NCBI GenBank assembly: GCA_963776565.1
Contig: CAVZNF010000004.1
Coordinates: forward strand, 248,001-312,000
Length of the DNA: 64,000 nucleotides
Reading direction: 5' to 3'
DNA from: GMQP-bins7 sp963776565
Lineage (GTDB): Bacteria > Actinomycetota > Thermoleophilia > Gaiellales > Gaiellaceae
Shown: in pieces, positions 26,238-35,097 of the stretch
How the letters are laid out: each line of letters starts with the position of its first letter
Position numbering within the stretch: position 1 is the stretch's first letter
Made by a program: the position numbers and the translations under genes
Notes under the pieces: generated by a model
The model's database searches: none
The model's input: only the letters and a program-made list of their open reading frames with translations
What the model was told of the DNA's origin: nothing

Positions 26238-26594
26238 CTAGCCAGCCTGCTCAATGATCTCGACGAGTTCGTCTAGCCGGTAGCCCTGCGAGCGGGCGAA
26301 CTCGACAAGTTCCTTGGCGCGAGTCACGACTGCGCCACGCTCGGGCGTTCCGGCGACTGTGATGCCGCGGCCACGGCGGAACTCGAGCAGTCCTTCCTCG
26401 CGAAGGACTCGTAATGCCCGCAGCACTGTGTTCGTGTTGACGCCGAGGACTGCGGCAAGGTCTTCGCTGGGGGTAGTCGCTCTCCGGGCTTCGCCTCGCC
26501 TTCCGGATGAGCGGCGGATCTCAGCCGCGACCTGCTCATAGAGATCCGTTAGATCGCCGCGATCGATCTTGACAGCCAGCATGATGCTATTCAT
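26238..26594 (-). CDS. GntR-family regulator, YtrA subfamily
   Basis: A 118-residue protein from ATG 26594. The winged-helix domain (LYEQVAAEIRRSS at residues 15-27, EDLAAVLGVNTNTVLRALRV near 45-65, GLLEFRRGRGITV near 70-82) is followed by a short helical tail instead of a full effector domain, as in the YtrA subgroup that controls ABC exporters. Its start is 29 bp from that of a divergent TolB-like gene, so it may control that promoter. A second possible start is the Met at 26582. Confidence 0.88.
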   Translation of the reverse strand: MNSIMLAVKIDRGDLTDLYEQVAAEIRRSSGRRGEARRATTPSEDLAAVLGVNTNTVLRALRVLREEGLLEFRRGRGITVAGTPERGAVVTRAKELVEFARSQGYRLDELVEIIEQAG

Positions 26595-26623
26595 AGTAGC
26601 GCCACTGTGGCACGACTGCACGC

Positions 26624-27816
26624 ATGACCGTATCGGCTCCTCCACGTCCGCCACGCCCGACCGATCCCGTCGATCGGGACGAGCTCGAAGCGCTCGTCGA
26701 GGCGCTGATCGAGGAAGCAAGGCAGCGAGCGCGTCGGAGGCGCCGCAAGTACGCAGGCGCTGCGCTGCTGTTGGCACTAGTCGGAGCCGCGATGTTCGCG
26801 GTCTTCGAACATGCGAGCGCTGGCGCAGCGGAGCAGCCGAGTGCTACCCCGAGCAATTCAGCGGTGTCCGCTCTTCCCGCCGGGACGATCGCAGTGACAG
26901 GATCCGCTAACGAAGAGCGCACGTTTCTCTGGACCAAGACGGGACTGCGCGACGTCGAGATCGACGGGCGAGCCTTTGGCTGGTCACCGGAAGGTTCGCG
27001 CTTGCTGACCAAGCGCGGTGCTGATCTCTATGTCGTTCGTTCGGACGGAACCGACGAAGTGCGGATCGCGACGGGTGACGGCTACAACGCAGTGTGGTCA
27101 CGCGATGGCACGCGGATCGCGATCGAAGCTGGGCCAGGAACTAGGTCGGGCTACAACTCGATCTACAGCGTCGAGCCCGATGGCGCGAGATTGCTTCGCC
27201 TCCCCGGTCAAGCCGTCGAGGGCTCCTTCTTCTCAGGGAACCTCACGTGATCGCTAGACGGCAGGCAGATTCTCTTCGCTGGGCGCACCGCGAGCGACCG
27301 CCGGCTGTCGCTTTACCTCGTGCGCGCCAACGGTCAGGGTGTGCCGCGGCCGCTCCCGATCCCCGCGAAGTGACCGGCCAATGCAGCCCGCCTGGTCTCC
27401 GGATGGCTCGCAAATCGCATTCTCGGCGGGGGAGGCCTTTTCGCAGCCGAATCTGCGTGCCGGCATCTTCCTGTCCATCCGGACGAGACCGGCCTGCGCT
27501 GGATCGCTGGAGGTCATGGACCCGTCTGGTCTCCCGACAGCTCGAAGCCGCGTTCCGCGGTGACGGCAATCAGGTCGTCCACGACGACGGCACGCACCTC
27601 GCCTCGCTACCACCCGGCAGCTGGGGCAAACTGAGCTGGTCGCCAGATAGCAAGCGGGTCGCGTTCACCGGAGGCGCAAGCCACATGTCAAATGGAGACG
27701 TGTTCGTGGCTCGATCCAATGGAACGGTGTCGTCCGCCTCGTTCACAACCGCTCTCTCCGCTATGTCCTCCCCTCTGGCGGGGCGGGACGGCGTCGACCG
27801 AGACGGGCTGAGCTAG
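26624..27816 (+). pseudogene. Membrane-anchored TolB-like protein, nonsense codon and frameshifts
   Basis: The intact first part (208 residues) has a charged N-terminus (EALIEEARQRARRRRRK), one transmembrane helix near residues 43-63 and the first propeller blades. It stops at TGA 27248-27250. The same frame continues as SLDGRQILFAGRT, so the TGA replaces the Trp of a WSLDG blade motif. Later blades (QPAWSPDGSQIAFSAGE, then GPVWSPDSSK, then KLSWSPDSKRVAFTGG) need at least three frame changes near 27375, 27485 and 27560. This is a clearly broken gene, divergent from GntR. Confidence 0.8.
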
Positions 27817-27817
27817 G

Positions 27818-28252
27818 TTAGCAGTGCGCCGGGTTGTCGCCCTCCTCGAGTCCTGGAGCCTGGTTGTACTCGTCTTCGCTGACGTGTCTGCCCCAAGAGA
27901 CCGAGCTGCCCGTTTCGTCAGCGAGCTGCATGGCGATGTGCGTCATGAACCGAGTCGGCGTCGCCCCGTGCCAATGGTTCTCGCCGGGCTCGAAGAAGAC
28001 GCAGTCGCCCGGACGGATGACCTCGATTGGCCCGCCTTCCCTCTGACAGAGTCCAACGCCCTGCGCGATCCAGATCGTCTGACCGTGCGGGTGCGTATGC
28101 CAAGCGGTGCGGGCGCCGGGCGTGAAGTGGACGCTGGCTGCACCGAGCGCGGAGAGATTCGACGGCACCGCGAGCCTGTCGATGAAGACAGACCCCGTGA
28201 ACCAGTCCGCGGGACCCGGGGTTGTCTCGACCGTGTTGCGCGTGATCTTCAT
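27818..28252 (-). CDS. Cupin-domain protein similar to bacterial hydroxynitrile-lyase-type cupins
   Basis: About 144 residues from ATG 28252, with GGGGGAGA just upstream; a longer frame is not needed. Cupin motif 1 is GARTAWHTHPHGQTIWIAQG and motif 2 is PGDCVFFEPGENHWHGATP, so metal-ligand histidines are present. The whole pattern, with MTHIAMQ afterwards, matches the short cupins that include the Granulicella hydroxynitrile lyase and carboxymuconolactone-decarboxylase-associated cupins. The true substrate is unknown. It converges on the broken TolB-like gene with a 1-bp gap. Confidence 0.85.
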   Translation of the reverse strand: MKITRNTVETTPGPADWFTGSVFIDRLAVPSNLSALGAASVHFTPGARTAWHTHPHGQTIWIAQGVGLCQREGGPIEVIRPGDCVFFEPGENHWHGATPTRFMTHIAMQLADETGSSVSWGRHVSEDEYNQAPGLEEGDNPAHC

Positions 28253-28373
28253 CGTCTCCCCCCGCTCGGTCCACTTGCGCGGACGGGCAGATTGATAGTC
28301 CAGTTCGGTGAATACCAAACGCCGCCTAGGCATGACGCCTTCATCCCTCGGGGCTCATCAAGCGCCAGTTCGC

Positions 28374-28399
28374 TCAAGGGACAGCCGCACGCTGTGGCA
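28374..28399 (+). repeat. Directional intergenic repeat, copy 8 (shortened)
   Basis: TCAAGGGACA joined to GCCGCACGCTGTGGCA; about two bases shorter than consensus. It lies in a divergent promoter region. Confidence 0.7.
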
Positions 28400-28481
28400 C
28401 GCCGCGGATACGTCTTCGGTCGAGCCGCTGAAGGACGCGCTCGGCCCGCGGCCACGCCACACACGAGCCTATGATCGGAGC

Positions 28482-29440
28482 ATGGCTGAGGCTCCCTCGC
28501 CGGAGGAGCTGGAGGCGCTGCACTGCTGGGAGCCCGCGGACCGCGTTCCCGGACGGCCGGCTATGACCGAGTTCCGCCGCAGGCTGCGCTTCCACCAGGC
28601 GCAGTGGCGCGAGGCGAACGGGCATCCTGTCGGCTCGCATCCGATCGTCACGCGCTCCGGGAAGCTGTCGCGCCTGGTCGGCAGCCGACTTCCGCTCGAC
28701 TACGCCCGCGCGACCGGCGCGAGCTCCTCACCTCGGGAGCCCGCGACGCGGCCCGAGTGCGCACGTCCTTCGTCGAGCCGCACCAGAGCTTCGACCACCA
28801 GCGCTTCTGGGCCGATCTACTGTGGTCGCCAACGCTCGCCTTCAACCTGCTCGGCGACCTCGCCGCCGATCTCGACCTCGCCGACCGGGCCGTCCACACC
28901 TTGTGGCCTGAGGTGCCGGGAGTGGTGCGGGATGTCCGCTTCGCGCACTCCCCCGGCCGCTTAGATCGCACATACCTGAACAGCCTCCGGGAGTTCGACA
29001 CGGCGTTCGTCCTCGAGCTCGCTGACGGGACGGACGGCGTTCTGGCCGTCGACATCAAGTTCCACGAGTGGGCCAAGCCCGAGACGCCGAAGCCGAGCAA
29101 CCGCGCGCGAAACCTGGAGGTCGCCAACAGATCGCACATGTTCGTGCCCGGCGCCACCGACGCGTTGCTCGGAAGGTCGGAGCTGTGCCTAATGTGGCTC
29201 GAGCACCTGCTCCTGCTTTCGATGCTCCAGCACGCGAGCGGCGCGTGGACGTGGGGGCGGTACGTCGTCGTCCATCCGGCCGGAAACTCGGACGTCGCTG
29301 CTACATGCGACCACTACCGAGCCCTTCTCGTCGACGAGTCGACATTCTCGTCCGTGACGCTCGAGGAGGTGCTCGGCACCGGTGCGCTTCCGGCGTCGAC
29401 TGTGGCCGCACTCCACGACAGGTACGTCACTCGCGACTGA
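28482..29440 (+). pseudogene. PD-(D/E)XK nuclease-like protein (PGN_0703 type), frameshifted
   Basis: The N-terminal frame starts at ATG 28482 (AEAPSPEELEALHCWEPADR, then RRRLRFHQAQWREANGHPVG). Near 28712-28722 it shifts to the frame carrying LLTSGARDAARVRTSFVEP, NLLGDLAADLDLADRAV, YLNSLREFDTAFVLEL and LAVDIKFHEW. The last segment supplies a D-x-K pair like a nuclease active site. The pattern resembles the PGN_0703 group of putative restriction-endonuclease-like proteins. The restored length is about 319 residues. It fills one unit of the array. The nuclease activity is inferred. Confidence 0.65.
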
Positions 29441-29510
29441 CCGGTCGGGCGAGCGCGCTCTAGCGGGCGCGGGCGCAGAGGCTCGGCGCCAGTCGTCGCT
29501 CCCTTTGTGC

Positions 29511-29538
29511 TCAAGCGACATTCCCGCACACTCGGGCA
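29511..29538 (+). repeat. Directional intergenic repeat, copy 9 (exact consensus)
   Basis: Matches both halves of the consensus exactly, with C at the first and G at the second variable position. It lies between convergent gene ends. Confidence 0.95.
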
Positions 29539-29610
29539 CACGAGCAGAATGAAGGCAACGAGAGGGATCCACAAGTACCCAGTTCAGGTCGGCCAGGCGT
29601 CCACGAGCCG

Positions 29611-30984
29611 CTACGTCGCCGGCGAGATGTTGTGGTTGTGGTGAAAGACGTTGCCAGGGTCGTAGCGGCGCTTGACATCGGCAAGTCGCGCGAGGTTCGG
29701 GCCGTACGCGGAAGCAACAGCGCCCGCGTCGTCGTCGTCGAGGTAGTTGACGTAGCGGCGGCCTGAGGCGTGCGGCTCCAGCCGCGCAAACAGCAATTTC
29801 GTCCACGCGATGTTCTCGTCTGTCGCTGTCGGGTCGAGCCACTCGGCCGTGATCAGGAGGTCGAAGCCGTCCTGGCGGTGCGGCCAGGCGGTCTCGGTCT
29901 CGGCGATCCGGGTCACGGCGCCGTGGAAGTGCTCGAAGACCAAGCCGGTCATCGTCGAGGGGACGCTCTCGAAGCTCTCGACGCAGATGTCGATCACCTC
30001 GTCGCTGAGCTCGCTGAAGAAGGTCGACTTCCAGTAATTGCAGGCGCCCCTCGGGTAGGCGGCGTCGAGGATCGTGTTCATCACCGGATAGGGCATCGGC
30101 CCGACCTGAACGAGCGCCGGATCGCCGAACTCGAGCAACGGCTTGAGGTCCGCGTTCGCCTGATCCTCCGTACCGCAGTGGCAGACGACGACCGCGCCGA
30201 GCTTGACACCCGAGCCGTCCGGCGCGTGCACGACACCGGCGACGATCATCAGCTCGTCGGGCAGGTCACGGGTGAAGTCGCGCACGAAGCGAAGCAGGTC
30301 CCGTGCCGCCGGAAGCGGATGGGCGACGAGTCCTCCGACGACCTGCCGAAGCGGGTGCAGGCGGTACTCGAACGACGTCGCGACGCCGAAGTTGCCGCCG
30401 CCTCCTCGCAGCGCCCAGAACAGGTCGGGGTGCGAGCTTTCGCTCGCGGTGATCGACTCGCCGTCGGCAGTGACCAGATCGACCGAGATCAGGTTGTCGA
30501 TCGCGACGCTGAACTTCGGCATGAGCCAGCCGATTCCGCCGCCGAGAGTGAGCCCGGCGATTCCGGTCGTCGAGATCACGCCGCCCGTGACGGCCAGCCC
30601 GTGCACGGCTGTCTCGCGGTTCAGCTCACCCCACAGAACGCCCCCTTGCGCGTGGACTCGCGCGGCGACCGGATCGACCCGGATCCCTTTCATCAGTGAG
30701 AGATCGATCATGAGCGCGTCGTCGATGACCGCACGACCGGCGACGTTGTGGCCGCCGCCGCGGACGCAGATATCGAGATCGGCTTCTCGCGCGAACCGGA
30801 TCGCTTCGGCCACGTCAGCCGCGCCCTGACAGCGGGCGATCAGCGCCGGTCGCCTGTCGATGAGTCCGTTGTGAATGGAACGGGCTTCGTCGTAGCCGTC
30901 GTCGTCGGGCTGCAGCAGCGTGCCCGAGAATGCGCTCCTGAGCATCTCGAGTCGGTCTGAATCGACCTCGATCGCAGTTGCCAT
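29611..30984 (-). CDS. FAD-linked oxidoreductase, berberine-bridge-enzyme-like
   Basis: A 457-residue protein from ATG 30984, preceded by GAGGAGG. The FAD-binding PCMH domain has DICVRGGGHNVAGRAV near residue 70, where the His is the usual covalent flavin attachment site, and GGVISTTGIAGLTLGGGIGWL near 140. The C-terminus RRYDPGNVFHHNHNI is the family's end motif. These enzymes oxidise sugars, alcohols or alkaloid-like substrates with O2. No secretion signal is visible. Longer frames upstream are artefacts of translating the repeat at 31058. Confidence 0.9.
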   Translation of the reverse strand: MATAIEVDSDRLEMLRSAFSGTLLQPDDDGYDEARSIHNGLIDRRPALIARCQGAADVAEAIRFAREADLDICVRGGGHNVAGRAVIDDALMIDLSLMKGIRVDPVAARVHAQGGVLWGELNRETAVHGLAVTGGVISTTGIAGLTLGGGIGWLMPKFSVAIDNLISVDLVTADGESITASESSHPDLFWALRGGGGNFGVATSFEYRLHPLRQVVGGLVAHPLPAARDLLRFVRDFTRDLPDELMIVAGVVHAPDGSGVKLGAVVVCHCGTEDQANADLKPLLEFGDPALVQVGPMPYPVMNTILDAAYPRGACNYWKSTFFSELSDEVIDICVESFESVPSTMTGLVFEHFHGAVTRIAETETAWPHRQDGFDLLITAEWLDPTATDENIAWTKLLFARLEPHASGRRYVNYLDDDDAGAVASAYGPNLARLADVKRRYDPGNVFHHNHNISPAT

Positions 30985-31057
30985 CGTTTCCTCCTCGTGG
31001 GCGGAGACTCGATGATAGGTCTCGTCGCCCCTGGCCATGCAATGCGCCCGCCCGGGC

Positions 31058-31085
31058 TCAAGCGACATTCCCGCACACTGGGGCA
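31058..31085 (+). repeat. Directional intergenic repeat, copy 10
   Basis: One difference (CACTGGGG for CACTCGGG). Its tail runs directly into copy 11, a tandem pair without a gene between. Confidence 0.92.
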
Positions 31086-31096
31086 ACCCAGCGTGC

Positions 31097-31125
31097 GCGT
31101 AGCGACATTCCGTATCACTCGCACA
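31097..31125 (+). repeat. Directional intergenic repeat, copy 11 (diverged, tandem with copy 10)
   Basis: AGCGACATTCC followed by GTATCACTCGCACA. The GCGAC end is shared in position with the tail of copy 10. Confidence 0.7.
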
Positions 31126-31186
31126 CCACAGCGCGCCCTCACCGGAGGCGTCGCATCATGTTCGCCTTGCCTGCACGGAGCGAGCT

Positions 31187-31498
31187 CTACTCGGGGTCGT
31201 CCTCGGGCTCGGAGCGAGCGGCAAGCTCAGGCGGGATCTCGAAGAGGTTCCTCAGAACCTGGGTTGTGAACTGCAAAGCCCGCCGCGCCGTCTTCTCATC
31301 GACGTCGGATGCGTGCGCTCCTACGGCCTCGAGGACGCGGGTCGCGTCCTCGTAGTACTTGCGTAAGTCGTCGGGCAGGTGCTCGACGCGAACATCAGCA
31401 CCGTCCTCGGGCACGACCTTCAGCAGCTGAGGCTGCGGGTCGTTCAGAGGGGTGTGCTCGATCACGATCGCACGACCACAGTGCGGGCACGAGATCAC
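31187..31498 (-). CDS. Small uncharacterised protein with an N-terminal CPHCG knuckle
   Basis: A 103-residue protein from GTG 31498. The N-terminus ISCPHCGRAIVIE has one Cys pair like half a zinc ribbon; no second pair is present, so any metal site would need dimerisation. The rest is helical (LRKYYEDATRVLEAVGAHASDVDEKTARRALQF) with an acidic tail, suggesting DUF4145-like or similar proteins. Its start is 21 bp after the FAD monooxygenase stop, so it is probably the last gene of that transcript. The function is unknown. Confidence 0.65.
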   Translation of the reverse strand: MISCPHCGRAIVIEHTPLNDPQPQLLKVVPEDGADVRVEHLPDDLRKYYEDATRVLEAVGAHASDVDEKTARRALQFTTQVLRNLFEIPPELAARSEPEDDPE

Positions 31499-31519
31499 GG
31501 ATCAGTCTCGCGAATCCCG

Positions 31520-32764
31520 CTAATAGATGTGGAGTTTGTCCAGGAGCGCAAGCGGGTCATCGACGCACTCGAACAGATCCTTGTTGTGCTTGATCATCTT
31601 GCTTTGCATGTAGACGCGAAGCCACTGCTTGTAGATGTACAGCTCATAGCGAGCGAACATCTCTCCGAGTGGCAGGTCACGCTGCGCGATGAGCTCGGCC
31701 AGGTACATCGCACACTCGAAGCCAAGCGAAATCGACTGAAAGTACGGAGAGCCAATTGCCGAATCGCCGGCGAGGAAGACCGGCGAGCTGGCGAACGGGT
31801 GATCGCTGGGCCCCGTCGCGAGCCACTGCCGGCTGGTCGCATTGCGGGCCCGGTACAGATCCAGGGGTATCCGGAGAATCTCGAGGTCGCCGAGCACCTC
31901 GCCGTGAGTTTCCTGCTTGATCTTGTCGATGAAACGGTCCATCGACTGGGCGACGTCGGGAAAGTTGCTGCGAAGCCACTCGCCGTCGAACCGGGATGGC
32001 ATCGCCTCATAGTCCTCGGCGGTGATGTTGACGATGCCCGTCACGTGGCTGACGCTGCCGTCGGCGTGTGTGCGGTGGACCATCGGAATGAACTTGTAGT
32101 GCGCGTTCTCGATGTTCTTGTAGTACTTGCAGTACTCGTTGCAGTCGTACGTTTGGCCGTACAGGAACGTGATGACGAGCGCGTATTCGAGTCGGATGTT
32201 GAGCGTGTTCGTGCCTCCCTCCACCTCGTCGGAGCCTGTCGCCAGGTGATCCCGAAGCAGCGACTTGCTGCCGGTGCAGTCGATCAGGATGTCTCCCGGC
32301 TCGAGCATCGCCACCGCGTCCTCCGCCGATACGACGGCCGCGGTGCGCTGCACCGCATTCGACGTGCGCGTATCGATCAGATCGCTGAGGGAGTGCTCGA
32401 TGGCGTTGAGCGGGCAGAACCCTAGTGCCCATCCGCGAAGAAGTGTCATCAGGTCCGAAGGAATCGACTGTCTGAACGCGAGGCCCTCGTCGAGCTCTGC
32501 CGGATCGAAGACCGCCTCGATGTTCTCTCCATCGATGTGATCGTCACGGTAGCTCTCGACGGAATCTGCTACGAGGTATGAGCCGAGCCGGACCATCCGG
32601 GTACGGGTGTAGTCGCGGCGCTTCTCGTAGAGGTGCACGGAGAACCCCTCCACCGGCTGGAGCAGTGCCGTGAGCAGTAGACCCACTGGGCCCGCGCCGA
32701 GGACATGTACTCGGCCCGACGAAGGCAGGGTCTCGAGGTTCGTGGAACCAGACTGCGGGGGCAT
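31520..32764 (-). CDS. FAD-dependent monooxygenase-like protein
   Basis: A 414-residue flavoprotein from ATG 32764, with AGGAGG upstream. The dinucleotide-binding motif VLGAGPVGLLLTALLQ lies near residue 20 and is followed by EKRRDYTRTRMVRLGS. A second conserved site, VFLAGDSAIGSPYFQSISLGFE (GD motif contacting FAD ribose), is near residue 330. DCTGSKSLLRDHL near 165 resembles MICAL-like and group A hydroxylases. The substrate is unknown. It lies between a dimeric barrel gene (88 bp upstream) and a small Cys-pair protein on the same strand. Confidence 0.8.
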   Translation of the reverse strand: MPPQSGSTNLETLPSSGRVHVLGAGPVGLLLTALLQPVEGFSVHLYEKRRDYTRTRMVRLGSYLVADSVESYRDDHIDGENIEAVFDPAELDEGLAFRQSIPSDLMTLLRGWALGFCPLNAIEHSLSDLIDTRTSNAVQRTAAVVSAEDAVAMLEPGDILIDCTGSKSLLRDHLATGSDEVEGGTNTLNIRLEYALVITFLYGQTYDCNEYCKYYKNIENAHYKFIPMVHRTHADGSVSHVTGIVNITAEDYEAMPSRFDGEWLRSNFPDVAQSMDRFIDKIKQETHGEVLGDLEILRIPLDLYRARNATSRQWLATGPSDHPFASSPVFLAGDSAIGSPYFQSISLGFECAMYLAELIAQRDLPLGEMFARYELYIYKQWLRVYMQSKMIKHNKDLFECVDDPLALLDKLHIY

Positions 32765-32852
32765 GCGCCTCCTCGTTCGAGCCGCAGATCGGCGGCGCTC
32801 AGAGATGAGCCGGACCGCGCCTCCGATGCGACGCGGGCCGGCTGTAGTCTGA

Positions 32853-33155
32853 CTAGACGCCGACCAGCGTGCCGGCTTCGACCTCGTCGAAGTAGGAGAT
32901 CTCAACGGAGTCGGCACTAACGCCCGCCTGGCCCATTGCTTCCTTCAACTCAGGCATGGCGAAGAAAGCCTTCGCGGCCTCGCGCGAGTCGAATGTATGG
33001 GTGACGACGACGTCGTTGGGATTCTCGATCGAGCGCAGCACCTGGTGGCCGAGTACGCCGTGCTCGGCTTGAATCGGCGCGAAGCCGTCGTACGCCTTCT
33101 TCCAAGCGTCGAAGTCGGCAACGCGGTGTCGGACAAGAGAAATGGTGCTTGTCAT
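32853..33155 (-). CDS. Dimeric alpha/beta-barrel protein
   Basis: A 100-residue protein from ATG 33155 with AAAGGGGG upstream. ISLVRHRVADFDAWKKAYDGF, then VLRSIENPNDVVVTHTFDS and AKAFFAMPELKEAM, is the ferredoxin-like dimer fold of small ABM-type proteins. It may act as an isomerase or cofactor-free oxygenase, or bind a small ligand. It is the first gene of a three-gene minus-strand transcript with the FAD monooxygenase. Confidence 0.8.
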   Translation of the reverse strand: MTSTISLVRHRVADFDAWKKAYDGFAPIQAEHGVLGHQVLRSIENPNDVVVTHTFDSREAAKAFFAMPELKEAMGQAGVSADSVEISYFDEVEAGTLVGV

Positions 33156-33291
33156 GGTGCCCCCTTTCGGGGCTGGGTGCCCTGCTGCGAGATAACGGGC
33201 TTCAAGAGAAGCACCCAGCTAAGGCGATGCTCAAGTCTACTCCTCAGCAGCTGACGAGCTTCTAGCTGATGAGTGCGAGTGCCACGACCCG

Positions 33292-33319
33292 TCGCGAGAC
33301 ATTCCCGCACACTCGGGCA
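33292..33319 (+). repeat. Directional intergenic repeat, copy 12
   Basis: TCGCGAGACATTCCC followed by an exact right half; the tail contains TCTGTCGCG. It lies 78 bp from the cyclase gene stop. Confidence 0.9.
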
Positions 33320-33396
33320 GGCGAGAGATCTGTCGCGTCAGCGAGCGACGACGCGACTACTGTTGGCGCTCGAGACGGAGTTCAGACTTGAAGGAG

Positions 33397-34842
33397 CTAG
33401 CAAGGGAGTGCATGCAAGACATAGGCATCGACCACGTCGTCCTTGCCCTTCATGCGCAGTCCACCCCGTTTTTCGACCACCGCTCCCGCGGGCAGTTGCA
33501 GGTACGTCTCCGAGCCGATCAGCACTCCACCGACGGGAGCCAGACTCTCGAGACGCGCGCCGGTATTGACCGTATCGCCTACGGAGGGGTAGGCGACATG
33601 GCCGTCGCTTCCTACCTCACGAACGATCACGCCGCCGCTGTTGACACCAACGCGCATGCGGGGCCAATCTGGATGTCGCGCGGCCAGGCCAGCAATCCTG
33701 CGTTGAAGTGCCAAGGCGGCACACGATGCTCGTTGCGCATGATCGGGCTGGTCTCCTCTGCCGTTGAACGTGGCCATGACGCCGTCTCCGGTGAACTTCT
33801 CGACATCTCCGCCGAACTGACGCGCGATCAGCGGCGCTGCGACGCCCCAGTACGCGTCGAGCACGGCCGCCGCCGTCGCCGATGAGCGCTCGGCGAAGCC
33901 TGTGAACCCGACGAGATCGGCAAAGAGGACGCTGATGTTCTGGTGGCGCTCCCGCGTCGTAGGTAGATAGAGCCGCCGGAACCGCTCATCGCGCCATTCG
34001 CGACGAGCGGCCAAACCGACGATCAGGTAGGCCGTGACGATCAGGCCGTGCCATTCCCACCAACTGGCATGCCACTTGCGCTCCCCGGTGACCGCAACGC
34101 CGATCATCGCCTCGGATAGCAACACGAAGCAGGCGACGACGGCCACTGGGAGCAGGTTTCGACTGTGACGGAAGATGCTCGAGTACCGGGCGGCACTGAC
34201 CGCATACATGATCGTTCCGAGGACCGCGATCACGCTGAGAAGATGACTCGTCGCGGCTTCACTGTTCCGCCCACCCAGCGGCGGAAGATTCTCAACGGTC
34301 CAGAAGAACCACAGTCCCATGGCGACCAGCACGGCTAGCCGAAAGAACGTCCGCCTGCGAATGAGCACGGAACCGATTCCAGGACGGACGTCGACGAACG
34401 CCGACCCCAGTGCAAAGATCGCGCTCACCAGGAGTCCGACGGGAATCGCGACCTGGAACCCGGCGTGCTCCTCCGAGAAGAGGATGCTGGGCGTCCCAAG
34501 AGCGTGGAGCCAAAGGAAACCGCCAGTCGCCATGAAAGCGAGCGAGAGGAGCAATACGCGGGCATCGCCGCGCCGCTTGGCCGCCTCACCTGCCGCGTAG
34601 CCGAGGCCGAACGCGACAGCGCCTACGACGCCGAAGACCACGAAATGGAGCGGATAGTTCTCTATGTGAGGATCGAGCTGTGCCCGAAGCAGCAGCGAAA
34701 CGAGTCCCACCAGGGGGAGCGCGGCGATGACGAGCGCCATCACGACGAGGGCACCCGTGCGTGCTCGCTGCTGAAGGTGAGCTCGGGGACTACCGACCTC
34801 ATCAGCATGCTCCTGGACGTGCGGTCTCAGGCTCAGCGCCAT
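33397..34842 (-). CDS. Membrane-bound class III adenylate/guanylate cyclase
   Basis: A 481-residue protein. The N-terminal half (residues 25-275) holds about six to seven hydrophobic helices, and the C-terminal half is a class III cyclase domain. ISVLFADLVGFTGFAE gives the first metal Asp, GGDVEKFTGDGVMATFN the second Asp and base-recognition Lys, and YPSVGDTVNTGARLE the transition-state Asn/Arg helix. All catalytic residues appear present. It probably makes cAMP at the inner membrane in response to a membrane signal. It is the longest intact single-gene unit of the array besides the MFS-cNMP gene. Confidence 0.92.
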   Translation of the reverse strand: MALSLRPHVQEHADEVGSPRAHLQQRARTGALVVMALVIAALPLVGLVSLLLRAQLDPHIENYPLHFVVFGVVGAVAFGLGYAAGEAAKRRGDARVLLLSLAFMATGGFLWLHALGTPSILFSEEHAGFQVAIPVGLLVSAIFALGSAFVDVRPGIGSVLIRRRTFFRLAVLVAMGLWFFWTVENLPPLGGRNSEAATSHLLSVIAVLGTIMYAVSAARYSSIFRHSRNLLPVAVVACFVLLSEAMIGVAVTGERKWHASWWEWHGLIVTAYLIVGLAARREWRDERFRRLYLPTTRERHQNISVLFADLVGFTGFAERSSATAAAVLDAYWGVAAPLIARQFGGDVEKFTGDGVMATFNGRGDQPDHAQRASCAALALQRRIAGLAARHPDWPRMRVGVNSGGVIVREVGSDGHVAYPSVGDTVNTGARLESLAPVGGVLIGSETYLQLPAGAVVEKRGGLRMKGKDDVVDAYVLHALPC

Positions 34843-34915
34843 TAGGTCGCTCTAACGTGACTGGGGTGCTGGTCCATTCCGAGTGTGGGTCTGTTGGATT
34901 TTCTATAGCCGGGGT

Positions 34916-34943
34916 GCAGGGAACATTCCTGAACACGCGGGCA
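34916..34943 (+). repeat. Directional intergenic repeat, copy 13 (diverged)
   Basis: GCAGGGAACATTCCT followed by GAACACGCGGGCA. Block order is kept. Confidence 0.7.
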
Positions 34944-35097
34944 TACGAACGTGCTGCCTCTAGCACGCATTCATGGTCTGATGATCATCTTGGAGTGAAC
35001 AAGGAAGCTGGTGCAGTGCTCCGACTCGGTCCCCTGGTGCGATGCGCGCTCGCCCCGTGGGACGAACGCACATCGCTGTAGCAGTCTGGGTTCCTGA

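Noticed and set aside
27248..27250. TGA read as tryptophan (recoding)
   Set aside because: Only this one case appears; TGA ends many intact genes in the window and the gene also has several frameshifts, so it is a nonsense mutation or error.
31379..32425. 348-residue open frame on the plus strand
   Set aside because: It is antisense to the FAD monooxygenase gene with its GxGxxG motif; the plus frame has no recognisable domain.
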